Source: an uncultured Actinomycetes bacterium (GTDB lineage Bacteria > Actinomycetota > Actinomycetes > Nanopelagicales > Nanopelagicaceae). Taken from it: a stretch of DNA of 8,384 nucleotides. The translations under genes were made by a program, and so were the position numbers. Under the pieces are notes generated by a model. The model ran no database searches. It was not told the DNA's origin and was given only the letters and a program-made list of their open reading frames with translations. Of this stretch, positions 1-5,346 are shown in pieces. Numbering within the stretch: the first letter of the stretch is position 1; every line of letters starts with the position of its first letter. The stretch spans positions 1 to 8,384 of the forward strand of contig CAINSH010000034.1 in assembly GCA_903852955.1 (NCBI GenBank), written 5' to 3'.

Positions 1-254
1 CTGGTGGATTAGCTAATTCTGCAGCCCTAGAACTGCGCCGCCCGAAAATTGAAGCAAGGGATTTTCCAGCCGGGGGTAAGTCAAAGTTCCTATTAAAAGA
101 TCTACATTTTGCATTAGATGCTGCCAAATCTAGTGAAACTGAGCTTCCCATGACTGCACTTGTGACACAGTTGTATGCAGGATTAATTGAACATGGAGAT
201 GGCGAGCTCGATCACAGCGCAATTATTCGTGAGATTGAACGGCTTAACGATTAG
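1..254 (+). CDS. 3-hydroxyisobutyrate dehydrogenase family protein, C-terminal part (5' end outside window)
   Basis: The frame is open from the window edge to TAG at 252-254 and gives 83 residues, about the last quarter of a protein that is normally near 290-300 aa. It matches the all-helical C-terminal domain of beta-hydroxyacid dehydrogenases (3-hydroxyisobutyrate dehydrogenase, tartronate semialdehyde reductase, sulfolactaldehyde reductase YihU). The visible landmarks are an acidic/aromatic stretch (RDFPAG), then FLLKDLHFALDAA carrying the family's conserved Lys-Asp pair, then LPMTALVTQLY and the HGDGELDHSAII tail motif. The NAD-binding Rossmann domain and the catalytic lysine lie upstream and cannot be checked. 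The family performs NAD(P)-dependent oxidoreduction of 3-hydroxyacids or their semialdehydes in the cytoplasm. The substrate is not decided. The stop codon interlocks with the stop of the convergent dehydrogenase. The family call is secure and the specificity is open. Confidence 0.85.
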   Translation, partial: GGLANSAALELRRPKIEARDFPAGGKSKFLLKDLHFALDAAKSSETELPMTALVTQLYAGLIEHGDGELDHSAIIREIERLND

Positions 255-1162
255 CCTCTTGCAACAATATTCTCGGGCTCTACTCCTCTAGAAATCAGAT
301 CCAGCTGTCTTTCAATTAATTTCTTAGCACGGCTATCAAAAGCAGTTGAATTTCCGCCAACATGGGGAGAAAGAACGAGATTCTTCGCGCTCCACAGTGG
401 ATGGCCCTGTGGCAATGGTTCTGGATCAGTTACATCCAAGCCAGCAAATATTCGACCCGTGTTGAGTTCACTGATGAGTGCATCGGTATCAATAATCGGT
501 CCGCGACCAACATTTACTATTACCGCGCCATTTTTCATTAACTTAAGTCGCTGAGCATTAATCAAATGCTTGCTCTCAGCATTCAACGGCAAAACTAAAA
601 AGAGAATATCTAGGTGAGGTAGGTGAGCATCTAAATCTGCAATCTTGATCGCATCATCTGAACCTGAACGTGAAAAGAAAGAGATTTCAACATCGTAAGG
701 CGCTAGGTAGCTAGCTAATGTGCGTGCAATTGATCCAGCGCCAATAATTCCTATTTTGCTGTCATTAAAGGATTCGTATCGCTTTGGCTTCCATTGGCCA
801 GCTTGTTGCGCAACTGCAAAATCGTAAAAACCACGCCGGGAAGAAATTGCAAGAGCAACCGCAAGTTCGGCAGTCGAAGCATCATGGACACCTCGTGCGT
901 TGCACAAAATCATTCCCGGGCGAAGAAATTCGAGCGCATCATCAAATCCCGCATTAGGCACTTGCAAGATTTTCAAATTAGGCATCGAAGTTGTGTACTC
1001 CAAAGCTTTGCGTCCACCCATATAAGGAGCCACATAGAAGGTAATCTGCGATAGATCGCTTTCCTCTAGTGGAAAGTTCTTTGGGTTTAGAGCCGTAATC
1101 CCATTAGGGGTTTGAATATCTTCCCACTGGGTCCAGGCTTTATGTTCAAATGATTGTGACAT
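251..1162 (-). CDS. D-isomer-specific 2-hydroxyacid dehydrogenase
   Basis: This is a cytoplasmic NAD(P)-dependent dehydrogenase of the phosphoglycerate dehydrogenase / hydroxypyruvate reductase family, interconverting D-2-hydroxyacids and 2-oxoacids. Counting from the first in-frame start (GTG, 1180), the Rossmann motif GIIGAGSIA is at about 144-152. The catalytic triad is Arg226 (VNVGRGPII), Glu254 (DVTDPEP) and His273 (SPHVGG), all intact. Total length is about 303-309 aa, normal for the compact members. Two starts are possible. ATG at 1162 has a possible -10 (TATGCT) six bases upstream, giving a leaderless message, and is used here. GTG at 1180 adds six residues and has an AAAGGA ribosome site nine bases upstream. 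The gene is divergent from the ThDP decarboxylase pair and could supply or consume its 2-oxoacid substrate (inference). Substrate unknown: glyoxylate/hydroxypyruvate, sulfolactate and other 2-hydroxyacids are all possible. Confidence 0.9.
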   Translation of the reverse strand: MSQSFEHKAWTQWEDIQTPNGITALNPKNFPLEESDLSQITFYVAPYMGGRKALEYTTSMPNLKILQVPNAGFDDALEFLRPGMILCNARGVHDASTAELAVALAISSRRGFYDFAVAQQAGQWKPKRYESFNDSKIGIIGAGSIARTLASYLAPYDVEISFFSRSGSDDAIKIADLDAHLPHLDILFLVLPLNAESKHLINAQRLKLMKNGAVIVNVGRGPIIDTDALISELNTGRIFAGLDVTDPEPLPQGHPLWSAKNLVLSPHVGGNSTAFDSRAKKLIERQLDLISRGVEPENIVARG

Positions 1163-1190
1163 GACATAAGCATATGACACCCACTAGCAT
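1161..1190 (+). promoter_or_regulatory. Candidate promoter of the ThDP decarboxylase operon
   Basis: ATGACA (1161-1166, 5/6 to TTGACA), an 18-base spacer and TAGCAT (1185-1190, 4/6 to TATAAT) would start transcription near 1197. That would leave a short leader before ATG 1216 or 1231. It overlaps the 5' end of the opposite gene and the candidate minus promoter. This is weak consensus evidence only. Confidence 0.28.
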
Positions 1191-1198
1191 CCTTTCAC
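1169..1198 (-). promoter_or_regulatory. Candidate promoter of the 2-hydroxyacid dehydrogenase (leaderless)
   Basis: Read on the minus strand there is GTGAAA (1198-1193, 4/6 to TTGACA), an 18-base spacer, and TATGCT (1174-1169, 4/6 to TATAAT). Six bases then separate it from ATG at 1162, so transcription would begin at or next to the start codon. The match is weak and is supported mainly by the same 6-base geometry at the much clearer promoter near 3808. Confidence 0.3.
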
Positions 1199-1230
1199 TG
1201 CTGATATTGAAGAGAATGGGGTGCGCCGAA

Positions 1231-1758
1231 ATGAGAGAGTCCAATTCGAGATTAACAGCCCTTGTTGAAGGGTTAACTGATTGGGGAATTGAGTATTTTG
1301 TTTACGTTCCTTCTTCACACTCTGCCCCAGTTATTCGTGGTTTGATTTCAGCTGGAGTTTCAAATGTAATGGCTAATCGAGAAGAAGAAGCCGTCGGTAT
1401 TGCAAGTGGTTTGGCATTAACAGGCAAGAAGGTTGCCATCATTATGCAAGATAATGGCTTTGGTAACGCACTCACTGCGTTAGCTACATTTGCACAGCCA
1501 TACCAAGCTGGTTTTCCAATTTTCGCAAATACTCGAGGCGGACTTGGCGAGTACAACTCAATGGTTCACTCAATCTCTGACTCCAACCCAGACTTGCTCA
1601 AAAAAATTGGAATTCGTGTCGAAGATTTAGGAATTAGTGATTCACCAGAAGTATGGCGATCATCAACCCAAGCTGTTGCACAAATGGCCGTTATTCAGCG
1701 CCGTCCGGTAGTCACTCTCTTTGAATCACTTCACCCTGGCATGGAGACAATCAAATGA
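1231..1758 (+). CDS. ThDP-dependent decarboxylase alpha subunit, sulfopyruvate/phosphonopyruvate decarboxylase type (ComD-like)
   Basis: This is the pyrimidine-binding half of a thiamine-diphosphate 2-oxoacid decarboxylase, encoded separately from its pyrophosphate-binding half as in sulfopyruvate decarboxylase ComDE. Numbering from ATG 1231 (175 aa), it shows YVPSSH at 25-30, then ANREEEAVGIASG at 48-60 with the glutamate cluster that should include the cofactor-activating Glu, then IMQDNGFGNALTAL at 71-84 (family form MQNSGLGNSLNAL) and RGGLGEYNS at 102-110. ATG 1231 is chosen because family members have about ten residues before the first helix. ATG 1216 and ATG 1174 are in frame, but 1174 lies inside the opposite gene and lacks a ribosome site. 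The stop overlaps the next start as ATGA. The expected reaction is non-oxidative decarboxylation of a 3-substituted pyruvate to an aldehyde in the cytoplasm. The family is clear; sulfopyruvate, phosphonopyruvate or another 2-oxoacid is undecided. Confidence 0.85.
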   Translation: MRESNSRLTALVEGLTDWGIEYFVYVPSSHSAPVIRGLISAGVSNVMANREEEAVGIASGLALTGKKVAIIMQDNGFGNALTALATFAQPYQAGFPIFANTRGGLGEYNSMVHSISDSNPDLLKKIGIRVEDLGISDSPEVWRSSTQAVAQMAVIQRRPVVTLFESLHPGMETIK

Positions 1759-2309
1759 AAAGAATTGAAGCACTCGAAGTCATAGATCAGATTTTTGGAA
1801 ATGATCCGCTCATAATCACATGCGGTGCTACGGCCCGTGAAATGGCAAGTATTTCTAAAAAGAAATCCCACCTTCCACTTCTTGATTCCATGGGATTAAC
1901 AACTCCAGTAGGGCTTGGAGTTGCATTGGGAGTTAAAGGTCGAGTGGGAGTAATTGATGGTGATGGTTCATTATTAATGGGCTTTAGCATTCTTCCAACA
2001 CTTAAAGCCTATGGTCCCAAGAATCTCGTAGTTGTTGTATTGGACAATGGTCAACATGCATCAGCTGATCTAATGCTTTCTCAAGCCTCTGAAGTTGATA
2101 TTGCGGGAGCAGCCAAGGGATTAGGTCTTTGGGTAGGTCAATGCGATAGCGCAGAAGAAATGAAGTCACTCATTGCATCTCGTACAGGTGCTGATGAAGT
2201 CTCAATGATTTTCGTGAAAATCGAAAAAGGAAATACTCCAGGAATTCCATTTTATTTAGCTAACCCGCCTAAATTGAGTGCAGATTTTGTGGAGAGTATT
2301 AACTCCTAG
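1755..2309 (+). CDS. ThDP-dependent decarboxylase beta subunit, sulfopyruvate/phosphonopyruvate decarboxylase type (ComE-like)
   Basis: This 184-residue protein is the pyrophosphate-binding half of the split decarboxylase, expected to form the active site with the alpha chain. The ThDP/Mg motif is complete: GDGS at 69-72, then 28 residues from Asp70 to Asn98 in VVVVLDNGQH. Upstream, DSMGLTTPVGLGVALG (44-59) is the usual helix before that motif. In the sulfopyruvate and phosphonopyruvate enzymes the segment after DNG normally carries a Thr-Gly-Gly-Gln type motif. Here it reads HASADLMLSQASEVD, so the substrate pocket may differ from the classical enzymes. The start ATG overlaps the alpha stop by ATGA, with GGAG at 1743-1746 eight bases upstream, so the two chains are translationally coupled in equal amounts. 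Its 3' end overlaps the convergent reductase by 11 bases. Confidence 0.86.
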   Translation: MKRIEALEVIDQIFGNDPLIITCGATAREMASISKKKSHLPLLDSMGLTTPVGLGVALGVKGRVGVIDGDGSLLMGFSILPTLKAYGPKNLVVVVLDNGQHASADLMLSQASEVDIAGAAKGLGLWVGQCDSAEEMKSLIASRTGADEVSMIFVKIEKGNTPGIPFYLANPPKLSADFVESINS

Positions 2310-3798
2310 ATTTTGCTGTTAATGCAGCTTTTTCTATTCCTTCGTAAATAATCTGCTGTAGATAGCCTGCGACACATTCAACAAAATTGGTTAGTGCACC
2401 TAATTCTGGTGAAAATATCTGGGCTGTCGCAAACACAGATTGAACAAAAACTGCAGGATCTGTTGTTAGCCCAGCAAGTTGAACTAAGTGTGATTTTGCT
2501 GGATCTTTCATCGCATCAGCATCAGCGCCTGGATAAAAACCTTTAAGTGGAGCAATGCAGGCAAGCCATGCAGCTACGGTGAGCGCAATAAATTGTGGTG
2601 TATTGCCGGATTGTGCGTGAAATATAACTGGCTCAGTTATTCGTTGTGGCAATTTAGTAGAACCATCTGAACCGACACGACTAGTGCGATCACCTAAAAC
2701 TGTATTTGACCAACGATCGAATAATTGATTGATATAGCCATCAGCCGTTAAAGCTGCAGGCATGGCAAATGTAGGGAGGAACTCCTTATATAAAATTGTT
2801 CGAACTGCATCTTCTATGTATGGCTGAAAACGCGCACCCGGAATAGTTTCTTGTCCAGCCAAAGCACCAAGATATGAAAGTAGCGAATGTGTGCCGTTTA
2901 GAAGTCGTAGTTTCATTAGTTCATAAGCTGCAACATCGTCACTAAATATTGCGCCTACTTTTTCCCAAGCAGGACGACCGGCAGCAAAACGATCCTCAAT
3001 TACCCACATCGTAAATTCTTCAGCTGGGACAGGGGAATTATCGTGAATACCTAAGCGCGATTCGACCATATCTATGTGCCGATTTTCGGTTCCAGGAACG
3101 ATTCGGTCAACCATTGAGTTAGGGAATGTCACATGCTCGTTGACGTAGGTACGTAACCTGGTTGAATCCGGCAGAGAGTCTATGAACTCAAAAACTAACT
3201 GCTTTGTACGATCACCGTTTCCGGACAAGTTATCGCAGCTCAACACAGTTACAGGCAGCCCATGATCGGCTGCTCGAAGCTCTAACCCTCTAACAATTAT
3301 GCCAATTGCAGATCGAGGAGATTCCGGATGCTCAAGGTCATGGATTATTTCAGGTGCCTGCATATTTAGGCCATTAGTACTTTGTGAGATGAGGTAACCA
3401 GCCTCAGTAACTGTTAGCGAAATAATCTTTGTGGAATCTTTTGCAATTTCAGCTAGAACTTGACCAACATGATCAGGACCGCCAATGGCTGCAGTATGTA
3501 TGCCAGGGATAACTATCGCCTCTGACGTTGGTGAGATAGTTGCTATGCAATACAGCAAATCTTGACTAGTCATCGCATCTGCAATCACAGTACTTCGAAG
3601 TGAGTATGAGTAAATTCCCCAGTCACCACCGAAATCGCGAACCGCTATGGCTGTATAGAAAGCTAAGTGAGCACGATGAAAATTGCCTAAACCAATATGA
3701 ACGATTCCAGTCCGCGGTGTGGATTTTAGAAGCATCACAGATTCTGGCGCAGTTGATTTATTAAGCGCTGGGTATTGCGGCGATGACGTAGATGCCAT
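2299..3798 (-). CDS. Mannitol dehydrogenase family protein, probable D-mannonate oxidoreductase (fructuronate reductase)
   Basis: This polyol-specific long-chain dehydrogenase/reductase has 499 aa from ATG 3798, matching the usual 480-500 aa of UxuB and mannitol 2-dehydrogenase. The N-terminal nucleotide-binding signature GIVHIGLGNFHRAH is at about 31-44. Catalytic residues line up with those known for Pseudomonas mannitol 2-dehydrogenase: Asn190 (LSCDNLSGNG), Lys296 (MKLRLLNGTHS), Asn301 and His304. MVDRIVP at 229-235 is the family's DRIxP motif. The frame continues upstream of 3798 for 29 residues, but this would overlap the divergent gene and lies beyond the promoter, so it is rejected. 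The reaction is NAD(P)H-dependent reduction of fructuronate to mannonate, or a related ketose/ketouronate. UxuB, tagaturonate reductase and mannitol dehydrogenase cannot be separated reliably by eye. Its partner in context is the divergent 5-dehydrogenase-like gene. Confidence 0.88.
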   Translation of the reverse strand: MASTSSPQYPALNKSTAPESVMLLKSTPRTGIVHIGLGNFHRAHLAFYTAIAVRDFGGDWGIYSYSLRSTVIADAMTSQDLLYCIATISPTSEAIVIPGIHTAAIGGPDHVGQVLAEIAKDSTKIISLTVTEAGYLISQSTNGLNMQAPEIIHDLEHPESPRSAIGIIVRGLELRAADHGLPVTVLSCDNLSGNGDRTKQLVFEFIDSLPDSTRLRTYVNEHVTFPNSMVDRIVPGTENRHIDMVESRLGIHDNSPVPAEEFTMWVIEDRFAAGRPAWEKVGAIFSDDVAAYELMKLRLLNGTHSLLSYLGALAGQETIPGARFQPYIEDAVRTILYKEFLPTFAMPAALTADGYINQLFDRWSNTVLGDRTSRVGSDGSTKLPQRITEPVIFHAQSGNTPQFIALTVAAWLACIAPLKGFYPGADADAMKDPAKSHLVQLAGLTTDPAVFVQSVFATAQIFSPELGALTNFVECVAGYLQQIIYEGIEKAALTAKSRS

Positions 3799-3834
3799 TG
3801 ACAAAGTATAGTGCGCAGATGAGATCTTTCTTAA
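3783..3834. promoter_or_regulatory. Symmetric bidirectional promoter, both transcripts apparently leaderless
   Basis: Only 20 bases separate the two divergent ATG codons (3798 minus, 3819 plus). They contain overlapping -10 boxes sharing a central TATA: TATAGT at 3807-3812 (plus, 5/6 to TATAAT) and TATACT at 3810-3805 (minus, 5/6). Each box lies exactly six bases from its ATG, so both messages should start at or beside the start codon without a ribosome-binding site. The centre of symmetry falls between 3808 and 3809. Weak -35 candidates with 18-base spacers are ATGACG (3783-3788, plus) and TTAAGA (3834-3829, minus), each 4/6 and each inside the opposite reading frame. The two polymerases could not bind at the same time. 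Confidence 0.62.
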
Positions 3835-4826
3835 TTGCAGGTAAGTTGAATGCCGAATTAAAAGATCTGCCAATTCCAGAGCCACTTGAAAACCAAGTAC
3901 GAATTAAAGTTGCATTTGTCGGAGTGTGTGGTTCAGATTTGCATTACTACTACGAAGGCGCAAATGGTGCATTTGTAGTGCAAGAGCCACTTATTCCAGG
4001 ACACGAACTATCAGGTGTAATTGATAGTGATCCCAGTGGTGAATTTGAACAAGGTTTAGGCGTGACTGTGCATCCAGCGACTTTCGGAAAATCAGAGCCT
4101 GATATTGCTGACAAACCACACATTTGGCCAAGCGGAAAATATTTAGGAAGCGCATCAACAATGCCGCACACGCAAGGTGCGATGTCTGATTATTTGATTG
4201 TTCGCAAAGACCAGATACGTGTTTTGCCAGCTGGATTGAATTTAAAAGATGCTGCACTCGCCGAACCTTTAGCGGTAGCACTACATGCAATCAATGTTGC
4301 CAATGGAGTTAAGGGCAAGAAAATTTTAGTATCAGGTTCTGGTCCGATTGGTCTACTTGTTGCTGCAGCGGCCACAGTTAAAGGCGCAACCGAAGTTGTA
4401 TGTACCGATGTTCTAACTGGTCCACTAGAACGAGCGATGGCAATAGGTGCAACTAAAACTATTCAAATTGGAAAAGAAGAATTACCAGAAAGCTATTTTG
4501 ATTGTGTATTTGAATGTTCAGGTTCGCCAATTGCAATCGGTTCTGCATTAAACGCAGTTCGCCGTGCTGGAACGTTTGTGCAAGTTGGAATGCTAGGAGC
4601 AGGTCCTCAACCTATAGCCATTGCACCACTTGTATCTAAAGAGCTTGAACTCAAGGGTGCATTTAGATTTAATAATGAAATAACCGAGGCCGTAGAACTT
4701 CTAGTTAAACATCCAATTATTGCAACCGCAATCACGCATGTTTTGCCGGCAGTTGAGGTTGAAAAAGCTTTTGAAATCGCTAAAGATTCACAAGTCTCAG
4801 GCAAGGTCTTAGTTGACTTCCAATAA
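3819..4826 (+). CDS. Zinc-type medium-chain dehydrogenase, L-idonate/L-gulonate 5-dehydrogenase-like
   Basis: This is a cytoplasmic MDR-family alcohol dehydrogenase of 335 aa. Landmarks from ATG 3819: catalytic-zinc ligands Cys37 (GVCGSDLHYYYEG), His62-Glu63 (IPGHELSG) and Glu149 (LAEPLAVALHA), and the Rossmann motif GSGPIG at 173-178. The segments YLGSASTMPHTQG (108-120) and GAFRFNNEITEAVELL resemble E. coli L-idonate 5-dehydrogenase IdnD. The lobe that normally carries four cysteines for structural zinc (about residues 82-110) has no cysteine here, so this metal site is absent. ATG 3819 is preferred over ATG 3792 because the protein then begins directly at the first beta strand and sits six bases from a -10 box; 3792 lies inside the opposite gene. 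The likely reaction is NAD(P)-dependent oxidation of a hexonate at C5, or of a polyol. Sorbitol dehydrogenase-like activity is the main alternative. Confidence 0.85.
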   Translation: MRSFLIAGKLNAELKDLPIPEPLENQVRIKVAFVGVCGSDLHYYYEGANGAFVVQEPLIPGHELSGVIDSDPSGEFEQGLGVTVHPATFGKSEPDIADKPHIWPSGKYLGSASTMPHTQGAMSDYLIVRKDQIRVLPAGLNLKDAALAEPLAVALHAINVANGVKGKKILVSGSGPIGLLVAAAATVKGATEVVCTDVLTGPLERAMAIGATKTIQIGKEELPESYFDCVFECSGSPIAIGSALNAVRRAGTFVQVGMLGAGPQPIAIAPLVSKELELKGAFRFNNEITEAVELLVKHPIIATAITHVLPAVEVEKAFEIAKDSQVSGKVLVDFQ

Positions 4827-5343
4827 TCCTCTAACACCAACACCACGGAGAGTTATTCTCGTTGGTGCTATGGGTGTTGGAAAAACAACTATTGGTACGA
4901 TTATTTCTAAACAATTGAGTTGGCCTTATGTAGACAATGACTATGAAATGTCGAAGATGGCTTCTTTGTCTATGAAAGAGTTAGCAAAGCTAGATGTTCC
5001 AACATTGCACGCTTTAGAAGAAAAATACTTGTGGGATGTGCTTTCTAGGCCAGCGCCACTTGTTGCAGGTGCTGCAGCATCGGCGGCAGATAATCTTGAT
5101 CTTGTGCAGGCTTTGAGCAAGGAATGCACTATTTATCTTCATATGCCGCTTGAGCTTCAAAAACAACGGGCAGGTTCATCTGGGGTTGGTCGTCAGGCAT
5201 TTGCTGAAAATGCCCACGATGTAATCCGCGAAAGATACGAACGTCGAGACCCACGCTATCGCCAGGCCGCAGCTTTAATAATAGATACAACGCGCGAACC
5301 AGAAAAAGATGCGCAGTTAATTCTTGATTTTCTGAGGGCTTAA
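4813..5343 (+). CDS. Shikimate-kinase-family P-loop kinase with altered substrate site
   Basis: This 176-residue P-loop kinase has Walker A GAMGVGKT at 18-25. Its layout follows shikimate kinase (AroK): YVDNDYEM at 39-46 (AroK acidic Asp pair kept), SMKELAKLDVPTLHALE (53-69, matching the GE..FRALE helix), VAGAAASAADN (84-94), lid Arg127 and RRDPRYRQAAALIIDT (144-159). The shikimate-binding Arg of the FR motif is His66, and the Gly-Gly-Gly loop is Gly86-Ala87-Ala88. Shikimate is therefore an unlikely substrate, and a sugar acid or polyol is more plausible from the neighbours (inference). It lacks gluconokinase (GntK) features beyond the P-loop. The start is TTG at 4813, with AAGG about six bases upstream. 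It overlaps the dehydrogenase by 14 bases, and no other in-frame start precedes the P-loop. The downstream ATG lies inside it. Coupled translation in the same operon is expected. Confidence 0.78.
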   Translation: MTSNNPLTPTPRRVILVGAMGVGKTTIGTIISKQLSWPYVDNDYEMSKMASLSMKELAKLDVPTLHALEEKYLWDVLSRPAPLVAGAAASAADNLDLVQALSKECTIYLHMPLELQKQRAGSSGVGRQAFAENAHDVIRERYERRDPRYRQAAALIIDTTREPEKDAQLILDFLRA

Positions 5344-5346
5344 TAC

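Noticed and set aside
794..1054. 86-codon plus-strand frame inside the 2-hydroxyacid dehydrogenase gene
   Set aside because: It is antisense to the catalytic and NAD-domain coding of a clear gene, and its product is low-complexity and basic with no family resemblance.
1171..1176. CATATG palindrome between the divergent genes as an operator
   Set aside because: Six bases are too short to support an operator, and no longer inverted repeat extends from it.
3798..3803. Perfect TTGACA -35 hexamer beside the divergent promoter
   Set aside because: It lies only three bases before the plus -10 box TATAGT, so spacing is impossible for that box, and no -10 box occurs 17 bases downstream. It includes the first base of the minus start codon. 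Treated as chance.
3799..3885. N-terminal extension of the reductase to a start at 3885
   Set aside because: The frame is open, but the 29 extra residues overlap the divergent dehydrogenase coding region and would start upstream of the promoter. Family proteins begin close to the residue encoded at 3798.
3991..4290. Open minus-strand frames inside the 5-dehydrogenase gene
   Set aside because: They lie wholly within a well-conserved plus-strand gene, have no recognisable domain and no ribosome site. They are chance frames opposite a real gene.
4813..5343. Reading the small kinase as gluconokinase (GntK/IdnK)
   Set aside because: Neighbouring an IdnD-like gene makes this tempting, but the sequence after the P-loop follows shikimate kinase (DxD, LHALE, RDPRYR) and lacks the gluconokinase substrate region.
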